The translations under genes were made by a program, and so were the position numbers. The notes beneath the pieces were generated by a model, which saw nothing but the letters and a program-made list of their open reading frames with translations, did not search any database and was not told the origin of the DNA. Source: Rana temporaria (Eukaryota; Chordata; Amphibia; Anura; Ranidae). From it: DNA of 64,000 nt. How positions within the stretch are numbered: position 1 is the stretch's first letter; the number at the start of each line of letters is the position of its first letter. The DNA lies in the NCBI RefSeq assembly GCF_905171775.1, contig NC_053494.1:198291544-198355543 (forward strand), read 5' to 3'. This document shows, in pieces, positions 33,771-44,767 of the stretch.

Positions 33771-34120
33771 TTGCCAGGTGAGGAAGTTACGGAGTAGTTC
33801 GTAGGTACTCTGCCGAGGCGGGGTAGGGGAGGATTATGGGCCTGATCGGGGAATAGCTGTTTCTGGTGTTGGAGGAGATGTCTGGCATACTCGATATCAA
33901 ACTGTGGCTCAAATGCACATGTACATGTCATGAGTTGTTCATATTACATACTATAAATACGGAGACTTGTTAAGCACTATCTGACATGCTGTCTATATAC
34001 CAGTCGATGTGATTTTTTTTTTTTTTTTTTTTTTCTTTTTAATGTTTGTTTGCTTTGGTGTTGTTTATTGTTCGAAAATGCAATAAAAAAGATTTATCAA
34101 AAAAAAAAAAAAAAAAAAAA
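33771..34120 (+). terminator. L1 3' UTR, polyadenylation signal and poly(A)
   Basis: A T-rich tract at about 34012-34037 is followed by AATAAA at 34082-34087, GATTTATC, and about 22 A residues joining the target duplication. Confidence 0.8.
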
Positions 34121-34708
34121 ATGCTCTAGCAAAGCGTGGTGACGTACAACACGTACGACGGCACTATAAAGGGGAAGTTCCATTCGGATGACGTCACCCA
34201 TTAGCTGATTTTGTGTTATTAAAAGACGATTCACGCTTTTCTGTCTGTTACAGCGTGATGAATGTGCTTACTCCATTACGAATGGTAGTTTTACCAGAAC
34301 GAGCGCTCTCGTCTCATAACTTGCTTCTGAGCATGCGTGGGTTTTTAAAGCGGGGGTTCCGCGGGTTTTTCGTTCTGTTTTTTTAAATCCTTCTGCCGCT
34401 CTTACCTTGGTAAATAAAGAACTCGTGTGTCCCAATCTTCTAGCCGCAAGGAATTGTTTTCTCCCGCAAACAATATTTTATAAAAATCCATAGATGGACG
34501 TTTCCATCTTGTTTGTGGGCACTGTGAAGCCCAGCAGGATGACCTTCCGGGATACTCCATACCTAAAATGGAGAATTCGTAGCCGCCCATGTCACATGAC
34601 CCGCTTGCCGAGTCACATGACCCGCTTGCCAAGTCACGTGACCCGCGAGATATCGCGGGATTACAGCACAGCGCGTCTCCTGGGATTCTCATCACTCACT
34701 CCCAGGAG

Positions 34709-35084
34709 GGGGAAAGGGAATAGCCGCTCCAGGTGGGAACCCAAACGAACATCCACCGTTGCAGACAACTCAGGTGCAGGCAATGCACCTAGCAAAGCAG
34801 GAACAAAGATTGTCTCTGGACAGCCGCACACTGAACAAATTATAGCCTTTATTGAAAAAAGGACAGCACTACAAGTCACAGCAACGTAAAATAAAATAAA
34901 AATCTGACGCGTTTCGCACTAACACTAGTGCTTAGTCATGACTAAGCACTAGTGTTAGTGCGAAACGCGTCAGTGGTTGGGTTTTATTTTATTTTACGTT
35001 GCTGTGACTTGTAGTGCTGTTCTTTTTTCAATAAAGGCTATAATTTGTTCAGTGTGCGGCTGTCCAGAGACAATCTTTGTTCCT
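34709..35084. mobile_element. Penelope-like element B with inverted arms
   Basis: A 15-bp duplication ACTCACTCCCAGGAG flanks it (34694-34708, 35085-35099). After about 90 bp of extra sequence, the left arm (34799-34938) is mirrored by a right arm that ends at the 3' junction (35084). The middle is a perfect 70-bp palindrome (34904-34973) holding hammerhead-type motifs on both strands. A long, irregular-size duplication implies target-primed reverse transcription, not a cut-and-paste transposase. An AATAAAGGCTATAATTTG signal lies in the right arm. Confidence 0.7.
34940..34976 (+). ncRNA. Degenerate hammerhead-type motif in palindrome
   Basis: The plus strand reads GACTAA, stem II GCACTA/TAGTGC (34946-34951, 34956-34961), GAAA (34962-34965), CGCG loop, TC. 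The CTGATGA core is decayed (ATGACTA), so cleavage is unlikely. An identical motif runs on the minus strand at about 34901-34937. Confidence 0.45.
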
Positions 35085-35237
35085 ACTCACTCCCAGGAGA
35101 CATTGCACAGAGCTCCCCGTCGGGGAAAAGGAGCGACACGCCCATTCCCCGCAGGGAAGAAGACCCTGAAGTGAGGCTGAAGACAGGTAAGGGTTCAGAT
35201 CCGAAAAAAAAAAGACAACGCTAGAGGCATACATTAA

Positions 35238-35979
35238 GGGCCAGATCGACGTACCTCAGCGCATCTTTCCGTCCGGCGTAGCGTATCTCTGATACACTAC
35301 GCCGCCGTAACTTACAGTGTATTTTCAGTATCCTGAAAGAATTTGCGCCATAAGTTACGGCGGCGTAGTGTAACTTTGTCGGCTTAAGTGCGTGCAATTC
35401 AAATTGATGAGATGGGGGCGTGTTTTATGTTAATACGTCTTGACCCGACGTAAATTACGTTTTTTTTTAACGGCGCATGCGCCGTCCGTGGGGGTATCCC
35501 AGTGCGCATGCTCCAAATTAACCCGCAACAAGCCAATGCTTTCGACGTGAACTTAATTCTAAGCAAAGCCCTATTCGCGAACGAGTTACGCAAACGACGT
35601 AAAATGTTCAAAATTTTGACGCGGGAACGACGTCCATACTTAACATTGAGTATGCCTCATATAGCAGGGGTAACTTTACGCCGAAAAAAGCCTTATAAAA
35701 ACAACGTAAAAAAATGTGCCGGCCGGACGTACGTTTGTGGATTCCGTATCTAGCTAATTTGCATACTCGACGCGGAAATCGACGGAAGCGCCACCTAGCG
35801 GCCAACGTTAATATGCACCTTAGATCCGACGGCGTACTAAGACGTACGCCAGTCGGATCTAGCCCAGCTTTAGGCGTATCTTGTTTTGTGGATACAAAAC
35901 AAAGATACGCCGGAGCAACCTAGCAGTTACGCGGCGTATCAATAGATACGCCAGCGTAACTGCTTCGTGGATCTGGCCC
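35238..35979. mobile_element. Family C element, copy 7
   Basis: The ends GGGCCAGATCGACG and CGTGGATCTGGCCC are inverted. A TAA duplication flanks it (35235-35237, 35980-35982). Inserted in K5, it is among the youngest events in the stack. Confidence 0.85.
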
Positions 35980-36339
35980 TAAGGCTGCAGAAATGATTGT
36001 TATAAAGTTCAGTTTGAGGGTGAACCTCCACTTTAACGCAGTTTTAGCCCACACACGATAATATTTTACAACCCGAAAAATGAAAAACTACATAGTTTAA
36101 AACGTCGTTAAAAAATGCAGCATGTTCGATTGTTTTTTACATGCCGAAAAATGGTCGTGTTTTTACATTTTACTATATGTAATACCAATGTCATTTTGTT
36201 AGACTATAAAGTTTTATGCCTTTTTCCATTGAGCGCTGCCTTTTTGTTATTGTGTCTCCTTTTCCATTTTTCCAGTGGTTGGCGGCTGCACTGGTTATTG
36301 GCTACTTTTAACCTTACAGGTTGGACTTTGTCACGCTTA

Positions 36340-36860
36340 GTGAAATGTCTTTCTTTAATCTCTCTCACACTTTTTTCTTTCTTTCGTTCTGATTTTTCGT
36401 TCTAAAATGTCTTTCTTTCCTTCTTTTTTTCTTTCTGAAATTCCTTTCTATCTTTCTTTCCTTCTGTTTTTTTACATCATTCTGAAATTCCTTTCTATCT
36501 TTCTTTCCTTCTTTTTTTTACATCATTCTGAAATTTCTTTCTTTCTTTCTGGAATTTTCATTCTTTCTTATATTTCTTCCTTTTTTTCTGACATCTCTTT
36601 CTTTGTGAAAATTCTTTGTGAAAATGTTTTTCTTTCTTTTTTTGAAATTACTATCTCATTCTTTCTCTCTGAAATCTCTTTCATTCTTTCTTTCTGAAAT
36701 GTTCTTCTTTCTTTACTTCTTTCCTTCTGACATCTCTTTATTTATGGCAGCCCTTCCTTTCTTTCTGACATTCCTTCCTTTCTGTCTTTCTGTGACTTTG
36801 TTCTTTATGAGAAATCTCTTTCTTTCTTTTTGTCTTCTTTCCTTCCTTCCACACTTTCAG
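36340..36860. repeat. CTTT-rich microsatellite
   Basis: An imperfect CTTT/CCTT/TTTC tract with interspersed CTGAAAT and CTGACAT words. The phantom frames of 87-96 codons here are low-complexity. Confidence 0.9.
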
Positions 36861-37012
36861 TCATGCATAAGGGATTTGTAAGCAAAAAAATAAAAGTGTC
36901 CATAAATTTGGAAATTAATTTAATTTCCAAAACTGAAAATTTGGAAATTAATTGAACATGTTAAGATTTACATGAGATTTTTGATTGGGTCTACATCTTC
37001 TTTTAGGAGGAA

Positions 37013-38125
37013 TTAAAGTGACACTAAAGTCTTTTTTATTTATTTTTTGGGTTACAAATAACAGACATACTGTACTGTGTAATGGCATACTGTACCTGCT
37101 CTGTGTAATGGCTTTGCACAGAGCAGTCCAGGTCCTCCTCTTCTCGAGTCCCATATGGGCACTCCTGGCCCCTCCCGTCTGCTGAGTGCCCCCATAGAAA
37201 GCAGCTTGCTATGTGTGTCCATTCAGACACGAAGTTGCGGCTTGGCCCCACTATCTCTCTCTCCTCATTGGCTCACTGACTTCAATTGACAGCAGTGGGA
37301 GCCAATGCCGCCCTCTGCAGTGTCTCAGCCAATCAGGAGGGAGAGTCCTGGACAGCCAAGGCACTTGTGCAACATCGCTGGATGGAGATGGGGCTCAGGT
37401 AAGTATTAGGGGGGCTGCTGTCACAGAAGGTTTTTTATCAGGGGCAACCCGTCCATTAGGGGTGCCTGGGTGCCGTCCCCTCTCTCCTCGCCACCCCCTA
37501 TATGGTAATGGCTAGATTCATGAATAGCATGTATCTATCCATGGCCGCCTCGGCCGCCCCCTATTCATGCATCCAGCCTCTTTTGGGTCACCGGTGCATG
37601 AATTACAGCTGCCAGGGTTTTTGTTGTAGCACCTAATTAGAGCCATAGGCTCTAATAGGTTTCAAAATAGGGTGGGCTTGGAACGCTGAGGATGCGTCCG
37701 GAGCCCACCTGCGTGTGTTGCAACAGCGAATGAATATCCGCTGTTGCAACACTGATCCTCCTTCCGGGCCAATCGAAAAGCGGGACTGATACCCATCAGC
37801 CAATTGGCTAAAAGGACAGGCGATCCTATTGTATGCCTAGGAGGAGGGAAGGAGACGCACAGCAAAAGCGAGAAGAAGAAGAGCCGCCCGGTCCCTGACG
37901 ATGCCTGGATGCCCAGTCTCTGCCACCACTCCATGGATGCCCGATCTCCACCGCCTAGATGGGGTAAGTGCCGGTGGACCGGCCGGAGGGGTTTGAGTTG
38001 CCGCACGCAAGGGGGGGGGCTGGGTTTCAGTTGTTTGCTGCCCCCCCAAACAAAAAAACACCAGCCGCCACGGTTTTTAATCTTAATGCATAGAATGCAT
38101 TAAAAAGATATCTTTACCAAGCCAG
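37013..38125. mobile_element. TTAA element K2, split by a hAT
   Basis: TTAAAGTGACACTAAAGTC (37013) opens it. AGAAGGTTTTTTAT is interrupted at 37439 and resumes at about 38073 with TTTTTAATCTTAATGCATAG, followed by a GCATTAA palindrome. K3 at 59847-60285 is a reverse relative sharing the CCCCCATAGAAAGC(A/T)GCT segment. Confidence 0.6.
37439..38072. mobile_element. hAT element of the GGCGGCC type, in K2
   Basis: The ends CAGGGGCAACCCGTCCATTA and CACCAGCCGCCACGG match the termini at 46389-46971 and 50308-51607. The 8-bp duplication is decayed (TTTTTTAT against GTTTTTAAT). Confidence 0.65.
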
Positions 38126-38916
38126 TATACATATTATCCTTCCGTACTGATTTTTGTATACTTTTTGATTTCATGTGAGATTTTAATTTGTTTGCTTACT
38201 ATTTCACAATGTACCTTATTTTTTTGTAGTGTGGTCTCATTTTTTGGGCTAAACAAAGGAATTAAAAAGAAAAAAATATCATCATCATCCAATTTTTCAT
38301 GAAAGTGAAAAGCTCCTTTTTATTAACAGATAAATTGGATATTTACCAACTGCAAGGAATATTGTTGCTGACAAACAAATTTATTTATTTTTTGTCTTTC
38401 TGTTTTGACTTATTACTAACCTTTCCTGCCGACTGCGAGATGTGAGATTCTCTCTAGTAATTGTCCTGTTTTACAGAGAATTCCCAGTAGCCATAGCTGT
38501 CCATATATGGACATTTATACAGCCATATAAACCCGTGATTTATCTGTTTTCCTTGTTTTTACACCCTAGAGATGAAACCAGCAGGGTTGTCAGTTTCCTG
38601 TTAAATGGCTCAGAAAATGGAGAGAGGAAGACACAGCATTTGCCACGATGATATAAATAATCGGAGCCACAAGAATAGTTAATCAGGCCATGGAAAAATT
38701 CTGCAAGTCTGTGTGTTCCTTGGCTCACGCCGAGGCAGATTTGTTACTTGCATCCTTAGCATTTTTACTTCTTTTTCTCAACTAAACTTTGTTTTGGCAA
38801 CATTCTGAATGGATGTGTGGACATGCTTTATGGCGATACCATACAAAAAAGAAAGGGTACTCTAACCTAGTGTATTATCTCAAGTATATCTCATTTATCC
38901 AGGTCATGGCTCAGAA
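38126..38916. other. Unique island, candidate conserved non-coding element
   Basis: A repeat-free segment with AACAGATAAATTGG, GTTAATCAGGCCATGG and GATATAAATAATCGG motifs. No exon with plausible splice signals was recognised. Confidence 0.35.
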
Positions 38917-39775
38917 CAGTGGCAGCTGGTGTTTTTTTGTTTGGGGGCGGCAAACAACTGAACCAACTCAAACCTCCCCTGCTGTCTGCCGGTCGGTCCA
39001 CCGGCACTTACCCCATCTTGGCGGCTGGGATCGGGCATCCATGGAGCGGCGACGGAGATTGGGCATTCATAGAGAGGCGGCAGGGATCAGGCATCCATTT
39101 AGTGGTGGCAGGGATCGGGCATCAATGAAGTGGTGACGGGGATTAGGCATCCAGGCAAGGGCGGGACTAGTCGGCTCTTCTCCTCCTCGCTTCCACTGTG
39201 CGTCTCCTCCCCTTCTCCTAGGCATCCAAATTGGGTGACTGGTATCAGACCCTCTTCCCGATTGCCTGGGAGGAAGATTGGTGTTGCAACAGCTTGAATA
39301 TTTATTGTACTCCTTGGGAAAGTATGTCCAGTAGACGGCAGGGGGACGGCAAAGGATTGCTTGTCCTCTCAGCCAATTGGGTGACTGGTATCAGACCCAC
39401 TTCCCGTTTGCCTGGGAGGAAGATTGGTGTTGCAACAGAAAATCGGGCATTCATCGAGCATTCATAGAGAGACAGCAGGGATCAGACATCCATGGAGTGG
39501 TGGCAGGGATCGGGCATCAATGAAGTGGTGGCGGGGATTAGGCATCCAGGCATCGGCGGGACTGGGCGGCTCTTCTCCTCCTCGCGTCCACTGTGCGTCT
39601 CCTCCCCTCCTCCTAGGCGTCCAAATTGGGTGACTGGTATCAGACCCACTTCCCGATTGCCTGGGAGGAAGATTGGTGTTGCAACAGCTTGAATATTTAT
39701 TGTACTCCTTGGGAAAGTATGTCCAGTAGACGGCAGGGGGAAAATAAATAGTCTGGGGTTTGGAGCAGCCCTGTT
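38917..39775 (-). mobile_element. hAT-type element with internal tandem duplication
   Basis: CAGTGGCAGCTGGTGTTTTT at 38917 is the reversed GGCGGCC-type terminus. A segment from about 39140-39345 recurs at 39535-39740 (AAATTGGGTGACTGGTATCA, GGAAAGTATGTCCAGTAGAC). The opposite end was not found. Confidence 0.55.
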
Positions 39776-40060
39776 TTTGTCCTGCTGGAGAAGTTCCAGC
39801 CTCAGGGGCTGCTGCACCTTTGAGGTGGTTTTGTTGTTCATCGAGGTCCCAGCTATTGCAAAGCTGGGGGCCAATTCCTAATTAGTTTTGGAGCTGACTA
39901 AGCAGTTTCATCCAAGGATCTGGTCTGTAGAATTCACTGAAGAGTGCCTGGTGGAGGCAGGAAGGTATGTAATTGCCCTAAGATGTTGTGAGTACTGACC
40001 TGAGCTCAGGATCCAAGAGACTGTTTGGTACTTTTGGGATGCCATTAGTAGCTCTCTGTG
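39776..40060. other. No gene seen
   Basis: Short unassigned stretch between the hAT-type copy and D9. Confidence 0.3.
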
Positions 40061-40401
40061 ATGCCTCGTACACACGATCAGTTTTCCCGACTGTGCGGAG
40101 AGATTTTGGCCGGGAATCCCGGCCGTGTGTATGCTCCTCGCAGTTTTTCCGACGGGAAAACTAGCTAAAAACCGCCAGACAAAAAAAGAGAACCAGTTTT
40201 TGTCAGTTTTCCTATGGGAAAAACTGCAATGGAACATACACATGGCCAGAATTCCCGACCAAAGCTCCATCACAGTTTTCCTGTCGGAAAACCGGCCGTG
40301 TGTAGGGAAAAGACTGAACCCGAGCAGGTTCTTGGCTTTCTCCTCGGGATTTCCAACGGGAACTTTTCCCATCGGAAATCCTGTACGTGTGTGCAGGGCA
40401 T
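40061..40401. mobile_element. Family D element, copy D9
   Basis: The ends ATGCCTCGTACACACGATC and CGTGTGTGCAGGGCAT are inverted; AT is possibly duplicated. The interior repeats a GTTTTCC.GACGGGAAAAC-like word close to that of D3, the only two D copies sharing an interior. Confidence 0.75.
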
Positions 40402-40984
40402 GAGACAACTCTTACAGGGTCTTAGTTCTGGCCTTCCTCTTTGTTTCTGGCTTAAGGACTGTTCAAAGAAGTAAAATGTGTCCTTCTCTTACAAGTCAAC
40501 ATTTAAGCCTTACCACCCCAACTCCTCTTCTGTTACAATTTCTACAAGCAATAAATCATAAAAAAAACAACCCCTAGACTGTTTAATGGACTGTTGGCCT
40601 GTGTGATTGGTAGCCCCTGCACTGTTGTTGGAAGAACCTGTTAAACTCAGCCCCGCCTACGGGAGTAGCGCTACATATAGCTAGAATAGTTAGACTCATC
40701 CAACTTGTTCTGTAGGTTCCAATGTTGGGAAAGAACCCCAGCTTGTTATCTACACAGGAAGGTGTGAAAGTTTTGGAACCAATTTGTTCTAGTTAAGAAG
40801 TCTAGTACCGTCAAGAAGTCTGCATAGATATTAATTCCTGGATTTACATGACTAAAGATACTAAAGATTGAAAAACTAACACCTGACAGACTTCTTGACA
40901 CCACAGTTGGGATTATGTGTTTAAAACCGGGTGCCTCCTCACCTTTCTTGCCTCCTATCCTACTCTTCGACGATCAACCTCAAC
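40402..40984. other. No gene seen
   Basis: Unassigned sequence with repeated AAGAAGTCT words around 40795-40900 and no clear repeat ends. Confidence 0.35.
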
Positions 40985-41620
40985 ATATTTCATGGTGATT
41001 GGTTTACGTTATAGGGTTGTCGGTTCAAATCCCAACCATGGCAGAGCCCGCCTGGAGTTTGCATGTTCTCCCTGTGCCTGCGTGGGTTTCCTCCCACACT
41101 CCAGAGATTCGCTGGTAGGCTAACTGGATCCAATCTAAATTGGCTCTAGTATACAGGCATACCCCACTTTTAAGTACACAATGGGACCAGAGCATGTATG
41201 TAAAACGAAAATGTACTTAAAGTGAAACAATACCTTTTTTCACTTCTAGGGTATAGTGGGGGGTCAGGGGCTATAGTGGGGGTGTCAGGAGCTGTAGTTG
41301 ATGTCTCAGGGGCTGTAGTGGGGGTGTCAGGGGCACACTGGAACAGGGCGGGCTATGCTCTCGGAGCTTCAGCTCTTTCTACTGCGGCTGCAAAATGTCT
41401 GTACAGTACTTGTAAGGCACTTTACATACACTCGCGGTTATGTCCTTACTCGCGAGTGTATGTAAAGTGAGTGTACTTAAAGCGGGGTATGCCTGTATGT
41501 ATATTTGAATGTGAGCTTGGGATCTTTTATTGTAAGCTCCTTGGGGGCAGGGACTGACATAGATGTAAAGCGCTATTTAATTGCCAATTATAAAAAAAAA
41601 AATAGTAAACAAATAAATAA
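40985..41620 (+). mobile_element. tRNA-derived SINE-like repeat, split by a mariner MITE
   Basis: GGTTCAAATCCC at about 41022 is a polymerase III B-box. CCTGGAGTTTGCATGTTCTC and GTGGGTTTCCTCCCACACTC follow, a body common to fish and amphibian dispersed repeats. TTGTAAGCTCCTTGGGGGCA and a TAAAGCGCTATTTAATTGCC tail resume after 41497, then an A-rich end. Confidence 0.6.
41154..41495. mobile_element. TA-flanked mariner-type MITE
   Basis: The ends CAGGCATACCCCACTTTTAA and TTAAAGCGGGGTATGCCTG are inverted, with TA at 41152-41153 and 41496-41497. A second inner repeat TACATACACTCGCG/CGCGAGTGTATGTA is present, with a short GGGGTGTCAGGGGCTGTAGT-type tandem between. Confidence 0.85.
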
Positions 41621-42069
41621 ATGTGCTATGTGTGTGGTTATGAATACTTGGGTAGCTTCCTGACACTTACGTGAACTGAAGTGGGTTAAAGAAGCTACAA
41701 AATGTCTTCAATATTACAGAACAACCATAGTTGAATGTAACAAGGAATAGAAAGCCAATTATGCACACAATAAGTGACAGATGTAATAATGCTTTAAATC
41801 AGCCTTGCATCTTAGCAACTATTAGACATGCATAGATACAGGGTGATATTCATAGCCCTCTCCCCGGCCATCTTCCTCTTTATGTCTGTGTGTATGTGGG
41901 GGGTGGGGGGAATAATATATAGTCTGGGGATATGCATTTATTTAAATTTGCTTTTAAACAAGCCCCTACTGACCTCTGTAGCTGTAGGCACTGTGGAGCA
42001 ATTGATTCTTAAACTTCGAGAGGATGAACACACCACCCTCCAGAAAGGTAAGTATAAACTTTTCCTGTT
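41621..42069. other. No gene seen
   Basis: Unassigned AT-rich sequence. Confidence 0.35.
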
Positions 42070-42473
42070 GGGCCCCTTTCACACAGGGCGGATCAGTAAT
42101 GATCCGCCCCGTAAACCTCCGTATGCTCAGCAGGGATCGCTCCGTTGATCCCTGCTGAGCCGGCGGATGACAGGGCGGTCCCCGCACACTGTGCAGGGAC
42201 CGCCCTGTCTTTTCTCCACTCTCCCCTATGGGGGATCGGATGAACACGGACCGTGTGTCCGTGTTCATCCTATCCGATCCGCAGGCGGAAGGAAAAATAG
42301 GTGTTTCTTCCGTCTGCAGAATCAGATAATTGCAGAGGCGGATGAGATCGGGTGTCAGCGGATATTCATCCGCTGACATCCGCGATCTCATAGGGACCAA
42401 TGTATGTCCCTTTTTCATCCGCATACGGATGGATGAAAAAGCGGACATACGGTCCGCAAATGTGAAAGGGGCC
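42070..42473. mobile_element. Family G element (foldback)
   Basis: The ends GGGCCCCTTTCACACAGG and TGTGAAAGGGGCC are inverted. The interior holds several perfect stems: GGGCGGTCCC..GGGACCGCCC, GATCCCTGCTGAGC with GCTCAGCAGGGATC, and GGATGAACACGG with CCGTGTTCATCC. It has D-like architecture with different termini. Confidence 0.7.
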
Positions 42474-42542
42474 TTATAGAATTTTGCTGTTGGAAGCTTT
42501 TCCAACCCCAAGGTTGCCCCCAAGGTTGCCCCCAAGGTTGCT

Positions 42543-44000
42543 TTAACCACTTGCTTACTGGGCACATATACCCCTTCCTGCCCAGGCAAAATTTCAGCTT
42601 TCTGCACTGTCACGCTTTGAATGAAAATTGCGCGGTCGTGCGACGTGACTCCCAAAACAAAATTGAGCTTTCTTTTGGGGTATTTGATCACCTCTGTGGT
42701 TTTTATTTTTTGTGCTATAAACAAAAATAGAGCGACAATTTTGAAAAAAAACACAATATTTTTTACTTTTTGCTATAATAAATATCCCAATAAAAAAAAA
42801 AAAAATTCTCAGTTTAGGCCGATACGTATTCTTCTACATATTTTTGGTAAAAAAAAAAACGCAATAAGCGTATATTGATTTCTTTGCGCAAACGTTAGAG
42901 CGCCTACAAAATAGGGGATAGAATTATGAAATTTTTCTTCTTATTATTTTTTACTAGTAATGGCGGTTATCTGCGATATTACGGCAGACACATCGGACAC
43001 TTTTGACACATTTTTGGGACCATTCATATTTATACAGCGAACAGTGCTATAAATATGCACTGATTACGGTATAAATGTGACTGGCAGGGAAGGGGTTAAC
43101 ACTCAGGGGCGATCAAGGGGTTAAATGTGTTCCCTGGGAGTGATTCTTACTGTGGGGGGAGGGGACTGACTGAGGGAGGTGACCGTTCTGTGTCCCTATG
43201 TACAAGGGACACAGCATCGGTCTCCTCTCCCTGACAGGACGTGGATCTCTACGTTTACACACACAGATCCACGTCCCTGACTGTGACGAGCAATCGCAGG
43301 TACCTTTGCGGACATCGTGGCCGCCAGGCACACGCAGGGCTGGCCTTAGGTGTTCAGGCGCCCTGTGCAAGCTAATCCTGTGGCACCCCCCCCCCCCATC
43401 TTCACCCCTCGCCCCCTGGTCACCTAAACATACACAAAGAGGACCCCTTTACATTACACAGCACCCTGCATCACTGGACCCCTTTACATTACACAGCACC
43501 CTGCACCTATGGAACCCTTTACATTACACAGCACCCTGCATCACTGGACCCCTTTACATTACACAGCACTCTGGACCCTTTTACATTACACAGCACCCTG
43601 CATCACTGGATCCCTTTACATTACACAGAACCCTGCAGCTATCAACCCCCTGGATGTTACACAGACCCCCCTTCAGTGCAGACCCCCCTTCAGTGTATCC
43701 ATCCTTCAATGCAGATCCCCCCGTTCAGAGTAGCCCCCCCTTGTTGCCAGTCTGACACCCCCCCAGTGTGTGGTACACCCCCAAACCCCCCTTGTACGCC
43801 TCTGGATGGCCGCATGGCGCCCCTGCTGCCCATGGCGCCCTGTGCGGCCGCACAGCTCGCACACCCCAAAGGCCGGCCCTGGGCACACGCATCGGAACCT
43901 CAGTGACGGGAGGCCCGAGGACGTAAATAGACAGCCTCCTGGACCTGTAGAGCCACCTTTTGGTCGTCATTTGACAATGGCCCGGGCTCCAAGAAGTTAA
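42543..44000 (+). mobile_element. Family A repeat, copy A5, containing a hAT
   Basis: TTAA occurs at 42543-42546 and 43997-44000. The core is intact from GCACTGTCACGCTTTGAATG to the TGTTTACACACACAG hairpin. The 262-codon frame at 41966-42754 (minus) spans G and A5 and is an artefact. Confidence 0.8.
43335..43881. mobile_element. hAT element with perfect 8-bp duplication in A5
   Basis: The ends are CAGGGCTGGCCTTAGG and CCAAAGGCCGGCCCTG. GGCACACG is duplicated at 43327-43334 and 43882-43889. It contains a 35-bp-type array (CCCTTTACATTACACAGCAC units, 43437-43640). Confidence 0.9.
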
Positions 44001-44767
44001 ATACTGTTTAACTGCCCAAAGATTTACATTGTTACAAACAAAGTACAACATCATTATATAATAAAAGAGATTATTGTGTTCCAATCTTAACAGCAATTAC
44101 GGAAACTCTCTTCACAGCTCCCAGTTGTTGAACCATAAAAATCTGCACCGTGAGCTTCATTAATATTTTCTAAGACCATACAAGCATTCAAGTAGAATTA
44201 TTTCCACCTTTCCAAGCAGAAAAATAGCAGCGACAATGGAAATCTGTTCCTTCCCGAAACATAATAGCGATTCAATTTGCCAGCGTGTCAAAGGCACTTT
44301 ATCATACAATTAATAAAATATGGGCCAAATGACCAGCGTGTAGGGATGAGAATGACACTCTGCGGGCAGATGAGAGAGCGGGCAAACAATACGCTGCATT
44401 CTCTGTAGGACAATGACGTGGGCGAAGGACCGAGGAGGCATTTTCTAGGCTGGTTGTCAGATGTGCTAAACACACGAAGCACTTGGCGTTCAAAAAGGCG
44501 GAAGGTGAAAGGTGTTGATTGTGTCAGGAGACGCAAAGTGATGAGTCTTGGCAGTGTCCAATCTCGTCATGATTGTAGGAGCCGCTAAAACGTTCCCAGA
44601 TTTACTTCCTGCTCTCCGGGTGGCCAATAAAATACAGAGACTGAAGTAGCTGACTGTTTTCTCAATGCGTTCTCCACATAACATCAAACTTTTAGCAAAG
44701 GTAAAATGCCAACGTGAGTCAAGCAAAGTCATTCTAAACTTTTCTACAGCTTTTTCTGAAGAGAACT
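44001..44767. other. Unique island, candidate conserved non-coding element
   Basis: A repeat-free segment with GCTTCATTAATATTTTC and CATACAATTAATAAAATATG motifs. Short minus frames (for example 44490-44732) are not recognisable proteins. Confidence 0.35.

Larger units (their letters stand above)
27619..34120 (+). mobile_element. Full-length L1-clade LINE with both ORFs open
   Basis: A target duplication AAAAAAAATGCTCTAG at 27603-27618 recurs at the end of the poly(A) (34114-34129). Order: GC-rich 5' UTR (822 bp), ORF1, a 650-bp spacer, ORF2, a 3' UTR of about 320 bp, AATAAA at 34082 and a poly(A) of about 20. The site is A-rich, as expected for nicking at TTTT/AA. D6 at 24140 and D8 (complement) show the empty site. 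No frameshift or stop interrupts either ORF, so the insertion is young and possibly competent. Confidence 0.95.
34345..36036. mobile_element. TTAA element K5 inside D7, itself interrupted twice
   Basis: TTAA occurs at 34345-34348 and 36033-36036. The ends TTAAAGCGGGGGTTCC and GGTGAACCTCCACTTTAA are inverted. The complement of D8 shows the uninterrupted GGTTTTTAACGTCG site. Within it lie a 20-bp triplicate (AGTCACATGACCCGCTTGCC, about 34592-34650), Penelope-like element B and C7. Confidence 0.8.
27498..36160 (+). mobile_element. Family D element, copy D7, host of the L1 and K5
   Basis: The left end is ATGCCGCGTACACACGATC. The right end reaches GCCGAAAAATGGTCGTGT and then is cut short before the usual GTACGCGGCAT. 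The body appears in three parts (27498-27618, 34121-34344, 36037-36160) and matches D6 and the complement of D8 across both junctions. Confidence 0.8.
25491..36262 (+). mobile_element. Penelope-like element A, broken into four pieces
   Basis: Pieces at 25491-25590, 26364-26447, 26919-27497 and 36161-36262 form one element. The first two pieces together are the inverted complement of the end of the third plus the fourth: AGGCAGCGCTCAATGG at 25508 opposite CCATTGAGCGCTGCCT at 36227, and GGTATAATTGATAACCCAA at 26412 opposite TTGGGTTATCAATTATACC at 27443. The inner unique part is about 520 bp and starts with a hammerhead-type motif. Target duplications were not found. Confidence 0.65.

Noticed and set aside
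41966..42754. 262-codon minus-strand ORF
   Set aside because: It crosses the boundary between a G element and family A copy A5, so it cannot be an ancestral gene.
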